Origin: Oscillospiraceae bacterium
GTDB taxonomy: Bacteria > Bacillota > Clostridia > Oscillospirales > Oscillospiraceae
Reading direction: 5' to 3'
Assembly (NCBI GenBank): GCA_016297855.1
Contig: JAEDFW010000051.1
Span: 1-12,411, forward strand
DNA length: 12,411 nucleotides
The stretch's first letter is position 1. Every line of letters begins with the position of its first letter. The notes under the pieces were generated by a model. The model was not told the origin of the DNA, did not search any database, and worked only from the letters and a program-made list of their open reading frames with translations. Of this stretch, positions 1-6,546 are shown one piece after another. The translations under genes and the position numbers were made by a program.

Positions 1-31
1 CTCCATCCGTATAGATCGTAACAGTTTTCAA
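1..31 (-). CDS. rnhA: RNase HI start, partial (runs off the left edge)
   Basis: Only the first ten codons are visible. Read leftward from a TTG start at 31-29 they give MKTVTIYTDG, the hallmark N-terminus of RNase HI, in which the Asp at residue 9 matches the first catalytic carboxylate (E. coli D10). RNase HI cuts the RNA strand of RNA-DNA hybrids, for example Okazaki primers and R-loops. An AGGAGG ribosome site lies 8 nt upstream of the TTG. The same 55 bases occur again at 168-222 in front of a broken copy. I infer that this copy is the working gene because it is the last one before the edge, but its continuation lies outside the window. It lies downstream of gyrA on the same strand. Confidence 0.7.
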   Translation of the reverse strand, partial: MKTVTIYTDG

Positions 32-55
32 TATCCTGCCCTCCTGCCGGCGGCT
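1..55. repeat. 55-bp direct repeat, copy A (rnhA ribosome site and start)
   Basis: Identical over 55 bases to 168-222. On the minus strand it contains the AGGAGG ribosome site and the first ten codons of rnhA. It is cut by the window edge, so the true repeat may be longer. The match stops at its right end: position 56 on reads GTAAG here, but CTTTT after copy B. Confidence 0.95.
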
Positions 56-198
56 GTAAGGATTTGTTTCGATCCCCTTTCGCCGGCTGCGCCGGCACCT
101 TCCCGACAGGGAAGTATGCCGCGCTTGGCGCGGCTGCAGCCGCCCGGGCCGGGATTGCCCGAACAGGCTCCATCCGTATAGATCGTAACAGTTTTCAA
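28..198 (-). pseudogene. Truncated duplicate of the rnhA start fused to insert sequence
   Basis: From a TTG start at 198-196 with AGGAGG 8 nt upstream, the frame gives 20 codons of unmistakable RNase HI N-terminus, including YTDGACSGNPGPGG. Where a family member would continue with W-G-A, the frame instead reads about 25 codons of GC-rich palindromic insert (C-S-R-A-K-R...). It then re-enters the second copy of the repeat in another frame and stops at TGA (30-28). The result is a 56-residue product with only the first catalytic Asp, so it cannot be an RNase H. The stop overlaps the TTG start of the second copy (sequence TATTGA), which could allow translational coupling. The frame is also open upstream to an ATG at 255. 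That ATG has no good ribosome site, so I prefer the TTG. Confidence 0.75.
56..137. repeat. Compact palindromic insert between the two rnhA starts
   Basis: About 80 bp of GC-rich sequence that belongs to no gene. It carries three hairpins in a row: GCCGGC-TGC-GCCGGC (82-96), TTCCC-GACA-GGGAA (100-113) and GCCGCG-CTTGG-CGCGGC (118-134). These are followed by a 12-bp palindrome CGGCTGCAGCCG (131-142) that straddles the right boundary. It interrupts the first rnhA copy just after the Gly-Gly codons. No transposase, tRNA or CRISPR features are seen. The form suggests a small non-autonomous or REP-like dispersed repeat. That is inference; I cannot test whether it recurs in the genome. Confidence 0.6.
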
Positions 199-222
199 TA
201 TCCTGCCCTCCTGCCGGCGGCT
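168..222. repeat. 55-bp direct repeat, copy B
   Basis: Second exact copy of 1-55, offset by 167 bp. To its left (139-167) the RNase HI reading frame continues for another ten codons. If copy A also continues as normal rnhA beyond the window, the true duplication would be about 85 bp. Confidence 0.95.
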
Positions 223-245
223 CTTTTTCAAAACGTATCCCGTCT

Positions 246-364
246 TTGCAGGCATTTATGCCGCAACAAGCGATATGGAGCTTGCTTCGACGAGGCGTGT
301 ACGTCGGGAACCATACACCTCGGCCTGCAAACGTGCGAGCAAAGCGAGTGCGACGCAGCAGGCC
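246..364. other. Chain of stem-loops in the gyrA-rnhA gap
   Basis: Three further inverted repeats follow one another. They are GGCCTGC/GCAGGCC (322-328 with 358-364), CGAGG-TGTA pairing with TACACCTCG with a 2-nt bulge (291-301 with 314-322), and TTGC-GGCA/TGCC-GCAA with one bulged A (246-254 with 259-266). Together with 374-404 they structure most of the space between gyrA and the rnhA copies. No tRNA, riboswitch or known RNA family was recognised. It may be part of a repeated intergenic element or a structured 3' untranslated region. Confidence 0.45.
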
Positions 365-417
365 GCATCCCCTTGCTGAAAAACCGCAAAGCGTTTTTTC
401 AGCAGTATGGTTTTCAT
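256..417 (-). CDS. Doubtful 53-residue ORF overlapping the gyrA stop
   Basis: The ATG (417-415) overlaps the gyrA stop as ATGA, and GGAG lies a few bases upstream inside gyrA, so translation by coupling is possible. The product begins MKTILLKKRFAVFQQGD, has a short hydrophobic run (about residues 18-30, ACCVALALLARL), then a basic stretch and a neutral end. I recognise no family. Most of its DNA is taken up by hairpins (374-404, 322-364, 291-322), and its TAA falls in the loop of another (246-266). Codon choice therefore looks imposed by RNA or DNA structure rather than by a protein. It may be chance reading of a structured intergenic element. Confidence 0.2.
   Translation of the reverse strand: MKTILLKKRFAVFQQGDAACCVALALLARLQAEVYGSRRTRLVEASSISLVAA
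374..404 (-). terminator. Hairpin just after gyrA, possible weak terminator
   Basis: A 14-bp stem with one mismatch and an AAA loop (plus-strand reading) starts about 10 bp past the gyrA stop codon. Each arm holds a run of five or six A or T. On the gyrA transcript no U tract follows the stem, so it is not a classical intrinsic terminator. It could instead protect or process the 3' end, or be the first unit of the hairpin chain that fills 246-404. Confidence 0.4.
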
Positions 418-2912
418 GCCTGCTCCTCGGATTCTTCCGGATCGACCCGCTCGATGGAGATGACGCGGTTGCCCTCTTCCACGCGCATGAGGATAACGCC
501 CTGCGTGTCGCGCTTGTAGATGTTGATGTCCGACACCGGCATGCGGATGATGACGCCGCCGTTTTCAATGAGCATCACATCGTCGTCGCCGCCCACGATG
601 GCAACACCCGCCACGCAGCCGGTCTTGGCCGTGAGGTTGTAGTTTTTCAGGCCCTTGCCGCCGCGCTGCTGCGGCTGGCGCTGGCCGTTTTCGCCGAGGC
701 GCATATACTCGCTGAGCTCCGTGCGCTTGCCGTAGCCAAGCTCGGTAACGCTTAAGAGCTGCTTGCCCTCGGCCACGATACCCGCGCCCACAACATAGTC
801 GCCGCCAGAGAGCGTAATGCCCTTGACGCCGGCTGCGTCCCGGCCCATGATGCGTACATCGTTTTCATCGAAGCAGATGGCCATGCCGTTGCGCGTGGCG
901 AGCAGGATTTCATTTTCGCCCGTGGTCTTCATGACGGCGATCAGCTCGTCGTTTTCCGCCAGCGTCAGCGCGCGGATGCCCGCTTTTCTTGCCGTATTCA
1001 GACACGAAAGCGTCACGCGCTTGACCGTGCCCTGCTTGGTGACGAAGAGCAGATTGTCCTCGTCAAAATCGCGCACCGTGATGCCTGCCGTGACCTTTTC
1101 TCCGGGCTCCAGCGGCAGAATGTTCACCAGATTCGTGCCCTTGGCCGTACGTCCTGCCTCGGGGATCTGATAGCCCTTTCTGCGATGCACCTTGCCGAGG
1201 CTCGTGAAGAACAGAATGTAATCGTGCGTCGAGGCCGAGAACACCGCCTCGACAAAATCCTCCTCGCGCGTGGTCATGCCCGTCACACCGCGGCCGCCGC
1301 GCTTCTGACTGCGGTAGGTCGAGGCGGGAACACGCTTGATATAGCCCGCGTGCGACATGGTAAAGACGCACTGCTCCTGTTCGATGAGATCTTCGATGTC
1401 GATCTCATCCTCCACGTCCTGAATTTCGGTGCGGCGCTCGTCGCCGAACTTGTCGCGGATGGCGATAAGCTCTTCCTTGAGGACGGATTTAAGAAGCTGC
1501 TCGTCGGACAACAGCCGCAGATAGTACGCGATGCGCTCTTCCAGCTCTTTGTACTCGTTCTCCAGCTTCTCGCGCTCGAGCCCCTGCAGCCGCTTGAGCT
1601 GCATATCCAGCACGACCTGCGCCTGAATCTCGGACAGACCGAAGCGCTCCATCAGACGCTCCTTCGCGTCGTCGTAGCTCTCGCGGATGGTCTTGATGAC
1701 CGCGTCGATGTTGTCCTCGGCGATGAGCAGTCCCTGCAGCACATGCTGGCGGTCCTGCGCTTTTTTGAGGTCAAACTTCGTCCGGCGGGTGATGATCTGC
1801 TCCTGGAACGCCAGGTATTCATCGAGAATATGCCGCAGTGAGAGAATGCGCGGCTGCGACTGGTTGTTGACCAGCGCCAGCATCGTGATGCCGAACGTGG
1901 TCTGCATCTGCGTCTGGGCAAACAGGCGGTTTAAGACCACCTGCGGATTCGCGTCCTTTTTCAGCTCAATGACGATACGCATGCCGTTGCGGTCGGTCTC
2001 GTCGCGGATATCCGAGATCCCGTCGAGCCGCTTGTCACGCACCTGCTCGGCCATGGCGGCGATGAGCTGGCGCTTGTTGACCTGATAGGGAAGCTCGGTC
2101 ACGATGATGCGCTCGCGGTTCTGGCCGAATTCCTCAAACTCGGTGCGCGCGCGCACGGTCACCTTGCCGCGGCCGGTGGCGTAGGCGGCTCTGATGCCGC
2201 TGCGGCCCATGATGATGCCGCGCGTGGGGAAGTCCGGACCCTGAATATGCTCCATGAGGTCAATGAGCTCCGCCTCCGGATTGTCGAGCACGCACACGCA
2301 GGCATCAATGACCTCGCGCAGGTTGTGCGGCGGGATGTTCGTGGCCATGCCGACGGCGATACCCGACGAGCCGTTGACCAGCAGGTTCGGAAAGCGCGAC
2401 GGCAGCACGCGCGGCTCTTTGCGCGTTTCATCGAAGTTGGGATCCCAGTCGACGGTGTCTTTCTCGATGTCGCGCAGCATCTCGTTCGAGAGCTTCGACA
2501 TTCTCGCCTCGGTGTAACGGTAAGCCGCAGGGGGGTCGCCATCGACGGAGCCGAAGTTGCCGTGGCCGTCAACGAGTAAGTACCGCATGGAAAAATCCTG
2601 CGCCAGACGCACCAGCGCGTCGTAGACCGACTGGTCGCCGTGCGGATGGTACCGGCCCAGCACGTCGCCCACGCAGGTGGCGGACTTTTTAAAGGGCTTG
2701 TCGGACGTCAGGCCGTCCTCGTACATGGCGTACAGGATACGCCGGTGTACGGGCTTCAGGCCGTCGCGCACATCGGGAAGCGCCCGGCCCACAATGACGG
2801 ACATGGCATAGTCGATGTACGAGCTTTTCATCTCCTGCACCAGCTCGGACTGGACAATGGTCTGCTCGGGGAACATGATATCCTCGGGCTTGTAATCTTT
2901 CTTATGTGCCAA
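414..2912 (-). CDS. gyrA: DNA gyrase subunit A
   Basis: Breakage-reunion subunit of gyrase (A2B2), which introduces negative supercoils using ATP bound by GyrB. The 832-residue length is normal. The N-terminal core shows YAMSVIVGRALPDVRDGLKP (35-54), the HPHGD stretch (89-93) and AAYRYTEARM (129-138), in which Tyr133 is the catalytic tyrosine. A long coiled-coil part (about 370-500) follows. The C-terminal DNA-wrapping pinwheel has a GyrA box QKRGGRG (536-542) and a second box-like QQRGGKG (748-754), which supports true gyrase rather than topoisomerase IV. The residue matching E. coli Ser83 is Gln94, while Asp98 (E. coli D87) is kept. The start is TTG with AAGGAG 9 nt upstream, 28 bp after gyrB. 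An in-frame ATG at codon 13 has a poorer ribosome site. Confidence 0.98.
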   Translation of the reverse strand: MAHKKDYKPEDIMFPEQTIVQSELVQEMKSSYIDYAMSVIVGRALPDVRDGLKPVHRRILYAMYEDGLTSDKPFKKSATCVGDVLGRYHPHGDQSVYDALVRLAQDFSMRYLLVDGHGNFGSVDGDPPAAYRYTEARMSKLSNEMLRDIEKDTVDWDPNFDETRKEPRVLPSRFPNLLVNGSSGIAVGMATNIPPHNLREVIDACVCVLDNPEAELIDLMEHIQGPDFPTRGIIMGRSGIRAAYATGRGKVTVRARTEFEEFGQNRERIIVTELPYQVNKRQLIAAMAEQVRDKRLDGISDIRDETDRNGMRIVIELKKDANPQVVLNRLFAQTQMQTTFGITMLALVNNQSQPRILSLRHILDEYLAFQEQIITRRTKFDLKKAQDRQHVLQGLLIAEDNIDAVIKTIRESYDDAKERLMERFGLSEIQAQVVLDMQLKRLQGLEREKLENEYKELEERIAYYLRLLSDEQLLKSVLKEELIAIRDKFGDERRTEIQDVEDEIDIEDLIEQEQCVFTMSHAGYIKRVPASTYRSQKRGGRGVTGMTTREEDFVEAVFSASTHDYILFFTSLGKVHRRKGYQIPEAGRTAKGTNLVNILPLEPGEKVTAGITVRDFDEDNLLFVTKQGTVKRVTLSCLNTARKAGIRALTLAENDELIAVMKTTGENEILLATRNGMAICFDENDVRIMGRDAAGVKGITLSGGDYVVGAGIVAEGKQLLSVTELGYGKRTELSEYMRLGENGQRQPQQRGGKGLKNYNLTAKTGCVAGVAIVGGDDDVMLIENGGVIIRMPVSDINIYKRDTQGVILMRVEEGNRVISIERVDPEESEEQA

Positions 2913-2940
2913 TTTGCAGTTCTCCTTTTTCTGGAGTTTA

Positions 2941-4896
2941 TCAGATATCGAGATTCACGACATATTTCGCGTTCTGCTCGATGAATTCTTTTCTCGGCTC
3001 CACGGCCTCGCCCATGAGCACGGTGAAGATCTGGTCGGCCGCCACCGCGTCCTCGAGCGTGATGCGCCGCAGCGTGCGCGTGGTGGGGTCCATGGTCGTC
3101 TCCCACAGCTCGTGCGGGTTCATTTCACCAAGGCCCTTGAACCGGGAAATATCGATCTTCACGTTGGGGTTGCCGCCGCGCATCTCGTTGGAAATTTCGT
3201 CGCGCTGCTCATCCGAGAACGCCACGCGCGAGGTCTTGCCGCGCGTCAGCTTGTAGAGCGGCGGTACGGCGGAATACACATAGCCCTGCTCAATTAAAGG
3301 CCGCATGAAGCGGAAGAAGAACGTTAAAAGCAGCGTGCGGATGTGCGAGCCGTCCACGTCAGCATCGGCCATGATGATGACCTTGTGGTAGCGCAGCTTC
3401 TCGAGGTTAAACTCGTCGCCGATGCCCGCGCCGAGCGCGGTGATGACGGGCTGGAGCTTGTCGTTGCCGTAGACCTTGTCGGCGCGCGCCTTCTCCACGT
3501 TCAGCATCTTGCCCCACAGCGGCAAAATCGCCTGGAAGCGCGAATCGCGTCCCTGCGTGGCAGAGCCGCCGGCCGAGTCGCCCTCGACGATGTAGATCTC
3601 GGTGAGCGCCGGATCACGGTCGTTGCAGTCGCGCAGTTTATCGGGCATCTGGCCGGATTCCAGACCGGTTTTTCTGCGGATGCTCTCGCGCGCCTTTTTG
3701 GCAGCCTCGCGCGCGCGGCTGGCCAGCATCGCCTTTTCCAGAATCACCTTGCCCACGGCGGGGTTCTCCTCCAAAAAAGTCGCCAGCTGGTCGGAGACGA
3801 TCGACGATACCAGCGCGCGCATCGAAGCGTTGCCGAGCTTGGCCTTGGTCTGTCCTTCAAACTGCGCGTCGGTCAGCTTGACCGACACGATGGCGGTCAG
3901 GCCTTCGCGCACGTCGTCGCCGGAGACCTTGTCGTCGGGCTTGATGATGCCCTTTTTCAGGCCGTAGGCGTTGAGCACCGACGTCAGCGCCCGCTTGAAG
4001 CCTTCTTCGTGCATGCCGCCCTCGGGCGTGTGGATGTCGTTGGCAAAGGAAACGATCGTCTCATTGAACGAATCGTTGTACTGCAGCGCGATCTCAGCCG
4101 TCTCATCGCCCTTTTTGCCGGCCATGTAGATGACGGTGTCATGCAGCGGCGTCTTGTGCCGGTTGTACCACTTGGCAAACTCGCGGATGCCGCCCTCATA
4201 GCACATCGAGTCCCTGCGCTCTTTTTCGGGCTTGTCGGCCGAGTCGATGCGTTCGTCGGCGATCGTGATGTGCAGCCCCGCGTTCAAAAACGCCTGCTCG
4301 CGCATGCGCGTATGCAATGTCTCGTAATCATATTCCGTCGTGTCGAACATCAGGGGGTCCGGTTTGAACGTCACGGACGTGCCGTGGCGATCCGTCGTGC
4401 CGGCCACGCGCATGGGCTGCAGAATCTCACCGCGCGAAAATTTCATCTGATAGATCTTGCCGTCGCGGTGCACCGACACTTCCAGCCACTCGGACAGGGC
4501 GTTGACAACCGACGCGCCCACGCCGTGCAGGCCGCCGGAGACCTTATAGCCGCCGCCGCCGAATTTACCGCCCGCGTGCAGCACGGTATACACGACCTCC
4601 AGCGCGGGCTTGCCCGTCTGCGCCTGAATATCCACGGGGATGCCGCGTCCGTCGTCGGTGACGGTGATGGTATTTCCTTCGTTGATGGTCACGGTGATGT
4701 GCTTGCAGTAGCCTGCAAGCGCTTCATCGACCGCGTTATCCACGATCTCATAGACCAGATGGTGCAGACCCGACACGCTCGTCGAGCCGATGTACATGCC
4801 GGGCCGCTTTCTGACGGCCTCCAGCCCCTCGAGTACCTGAATCTGACTGGCGTCATATTCGGTCTCGACAATATCCTGTTTCAACAGATCACTCAT
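2941..4896 (-). CDS. gyrB: DNA gyrase subunit B
   Basis: ATPase subunit of gyrase, 651 residues. The GHKL ATPase domain shows EIVDNAVDEA (50-59), DDGRGIP (81-87) and GLHGVGASVVNALS (122-135). The transducer lysine lies in QTK (349-351). The TOPRIM domain has EGDSAGGSA (438-446) and DADVDGSH (511-518), the acidic residues that hold Mg2+ for DNA cleavage. The C-terminal tail contains KGLGEMNPHELWETTMDP (587-604), which contacts GyrA. I place the start at the ATG at 4896 because AAGGAG lies 7 nt upstream of it; a TTG two codons earlier would sit almost on the ribosome site. The start overlaps the end of remB by 8 nt, so the two are probably translationally coupled. gyrA follows 28 bp later. Confidence 0.98.
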   Translation of the reverse strand: MSDLLKQDIVETEYDASQIQVLEGLEAVRKRPGMYIGSTSVSGLHHLVYEIVDNAVDEALAGYCKHITVTINEGNTITVTDDGRGIPVDIQAQTGKPALEVVYTVLHAGGKFGGGGYKVSGGLHGVGASVVNALSEWLEVSVHRDGKIYQMKFSRGEILQPMRVAGTTDRHGTSVTFKPDPLMFDTTEYDYETLHTRMREQAFLNAGLHITIADERIDSADKPEKERRDSMCYEGGIREFAKWYNRHKTPLHDTVIYMAGKKGDETAEIALQYNDSFNETIVSFANDIHTPEGGMHEEGFKRALTSVLNAYGLKKGIIKPDDKVSGDDVREGLTAIVSVKLTDAQFEGQTKAKLGNASMRALVSSIVSDQLATFLEENPAVGKVILEKAMLASRAREAAKKARESIRRKTGLESGQMPDKLRDCNDRDPALTEIYIVEGDSAGGSATQGRDSRFQAILPLWGKMLNVEKARADKVYGNDKLQPVITALGAGIGDEFNLEKLRYHKVIIMADADVDGSHIRTLLLTFFFRFMRPLIEQGYVYSAVPPLYKLTRGKTSRVAFSDEQRDEISNEMRGGNPNVKIDISRFKGLGEMNPHELWETTMDPTTRTLRRITLEDAVAADQIFTVLMGEAVEPRKEFIEQNAKYVVNLDI

Positions 4897-5182
4897 TTCC
4901 AAGCTCCTTTATGGATGAAAACTTGCCTGCGCGCGGACTGGAAAGCCTCTTTTCCAGCACCGCCGCGTTATATTGGGAGAGATAAACCCGAAAAATGCCG
5001 TATTCCTGCGTCACAACGAACGATTTCGGGAGTGTGTCGGTCGCCTCGATCAGGCGGCCTTCTGCCTGTGCCTGCTGTAAAAACTGCCGCGTCCATTTTG
5101 ACCAGGACGTGTTGTCCAGATCGAATACGCCCATGACGCAGCCGGCGCGCACGGAAAGATTTCCGCCGATGTCCAGATACAT
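4889..5182 (-). CDS. remB: RemB-like regulator (DUF370 family, B. subtilis YaaB position)
   Basis: A 97-residue protein beginning MYLDIGGNLSVRAGCVMGVFDLD, followed by a conserved middle with LPKSFVVTQE and YGIFRVYLSQ. This matches the RemA/RemB DUF370 fold: short strands, then the K-S-x-V-V-T motif. In Bacillus subtilis the remB gene (yaaB) lies between recF and gyrB, exactly as here. RemA, the better-studied paralogue, is a DNA-binding activator of biofilm matrix genes; the role of RemB is less clear. The C-terminus is longer than in B. subtilis RemB (about 80 residues), with a basic LEKRLSSPRAGK stretch. The AGGAGG ribosome site overlaps the recF stop, with a 7-nt spacer to ATG, and the stop overlaps gyrB. 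The family is assigned from motif and synteny; the physiological role in this organism is unknown. Confidence 0.88.
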   Translation of the reverse strand: MYLDIGGNLSVRAGCVMGVFDLDNTSWSKWTRQFLQQAQAEGRLIEATDTLPKSFVVTQEYGIFRVYLSQYNAAVLEKRLSSPRAGKFSSIKELGNE

Positions 5183-5193
5183 ACGCGCGCCTC

Positions 5194-6294
5194 CTATAAA
5201 ATGCTGCCGTTTTCCACGACGATGCTCTGTCCCAGCTGGCTGACCCGGCCCGGTTCACAGCAGGTGATAAAAACCTGCCCGGATTTGATCTGGTTGAGGA
5301 CGAAATCCTGCCGCATCGCGTCAAGCTCCGACAGAACGTCGTCTAACAGCAGCACCGGCTCTTCGCCCATGTCGCGCCGGAGAAGCTCGCGCTCGGCCAG
5401 CTTCAGACTGATGGCCGCCGTTCGTATCTGCCCCTGCGAACCGAAACTTTTCACCGGCATTTCGCCGAGCCGCGCGTCAAAATCGTCCTTATGCGGCCCC
5501 GTCAGGCACTGGCCCGATTCCAGCTCCGCGCGGTAATGGCTCTGCTGATGGTCCAGGATCTGCGAGAAAATCACCTTTTTCTCGGCAAACGGGTCTGTGA
5601 CGGTGCTCACGGTGTGATACTCCAGCGTCAAATGCTCCTTGCCGCCGGAAAACTCGCTGTGATATGCGCCCGCTGCTTCACTGAGCGCACGTAAATACCG
5701 CGCCCGGTGCGCGATCAGAATCGCGCCAACCTGCGCAAGTCTTGTATTGAACTCGGGCAGCGGCTCCAACAGCGACGGATTTTCGTGGTAGTCCTTCAGA
5801 ATCCGGCTCTTGCTCTCATACAGCTTCGTATACTCCGCCAGTGCCTGTGCATACCCGGGCCGCAGCTGGCAAAGCGCCGTATCGATGAGCTTTCGTCTGG
5901 GTGCGGCGCTGCCTTTTAAGATCATCAGATCTTCCGGGCAGAACAACACACTCGACAGAACGCCCGACAGCGCCGCCGCGCTCTTCTGCTTGACCCCGCC
6001 GAGATACAGCTGCCTTGGCCTGCGCGAGGCAAACAGCACGGCGCGGATGGACTGCTCGCGCCCCTGCGAAAACAGCCGGCACGACAGATCGGCAAATTCC
6101 GCGCCGAAGCGGATGAGATCCTGCGCTCTGGCCGTACGAAAACTGCGGCCGGTCGACAGATACGAGATCGCCTCCAGCAGATTCGTCTTGCCCTGCGCGT
6201 TGTCTCCCACGATCAGATTGACGCCCGGCACCAGCGAAAGCTGCAGTGCGCCGTAATTTCTGAAATCGTAGAGCGTGAGCGTCGTGAGATTCAT
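5194..6294 (-). CDS. recF: DNA repair and recombination protein RecF
   Basis: SMC-like ATPase (366 residues, typical) that with RecO and RecR loads RecA at single-strand gaps next to duplex DNA. Walker A is GDNAQGKTN (30-38), inside the recognisable N-terminus MNLTTLTLYDFRNY. GPHKDDFD is at 266-273. The ABC-type signature SFGSQGQIRT is at 283-292. Walker B with D-loop, VLLLDDVLSELD, is at 314-325. The ATG overlaps the rlbA stop as ATGA, with GGAG 8 nt upstream, so the gene is probably coupled to rlbA. It ends 11 bp before remB. Confidence 0.97.
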   Translation of the reverse strand: MNLTTLTLYDFRNYGALQLSLVPGVNLIVGDNAQGKTNLLEAISYLSTGRSFRTARAQDLIRFGAEFADLSCRLFSQGREQSIRAVLFASRRPRQLYLGGVKQKSAAALSGVLSSVLFCPEDLMILKGSAAPRRKLIDTALCQLRPGYAQALAEYTKLYESKSRILKDYHENPSLLEPLPEFNTRLAQVGAILIAHRARYLRALSEAAGAYHSEFSGGKEHLTLEYHTVSTVTDPFAEKKVIFSQILDHQQSHYRAELESGQCLTGPHKDDFDARLGEMPVKSFGSQGQIRTAAISLKLAERELLRRDMGEEPVLLLDDVLSELDAMRQDFVLNQIKSGQVFITCCEPGRVSQLGQSIVVENGSIL

Positions 6295-6545
6295 GAACCC
6301 GGCTCCGTGACGCGCCAGGTGTTGGCCATGAACGTCACCGTATCGCCCGGACGCAGCTTTTTGCCGCGCTGGGTGCAGGTTTCACCGTTGACCTTGACTT
6401 CTTCATTCAAAATAAAATTTTTCGCCATGCCGCCGGATTCCACGGCGTTGCAGAATTTGAGAAAATCCTGCAGCTTGATAAACTCGGTGTGGATGGCGAC
6501 GTCGATCACGCTGTCCGACAGCTTTTTTGTCACGCGTACTTTCAT
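6291..6545 (-). CDS. rlbA: S4-domain RNA-binding protein YaaA/RlbA
   Basis: An 84-residue protein with a single S4 RNA-binding domain: IKLQDFLKFCNAVESGG (24-40), then the VNGE turn (53-56) and GKKLRPGDTV (61-70), as in ribosome-associated S4 proteins. B. subtilis YaaA/RlbA in the same dnaN-recF position is linked to 50S subunit maturation; that role is carried over by family and synteny. The ATG at 6545 is preferred: AGGAGA lies 5 nt upstream, within the end of dnaN. An ATG 5 nt further upstream meets a stop after one sense codon. Only one base separates the dnaN stop from this start, and the stop overlaps recF. Confidence 0.9.
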   Translation of the reverse strand: MKVRVTKKLSDSVIDVAIHTEFIKLQDFLKFCNAVESGGMAKNFILNEEVKVNGETCTQRGKKLRPGDTVTFMANTWRVTEPGS

Positions 6546-6546
6546 A

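Noticed and set aside
1..222. Two spaced identical repeats as a CRISPR array
   Set aside because: Only two copies are seen, the repeat is 55 bp, the spacing is 112 bp, and the repeat encodes the rnhA start. No cas genes are present.
3343..5136. Long open frame (597 codons) on the plus strand opposite gyrB
   Set aside because: Its codons mirror the GC-rich gyrB gene, it matches no family, and it runs on through remB. gyrB on the other strand is certain.
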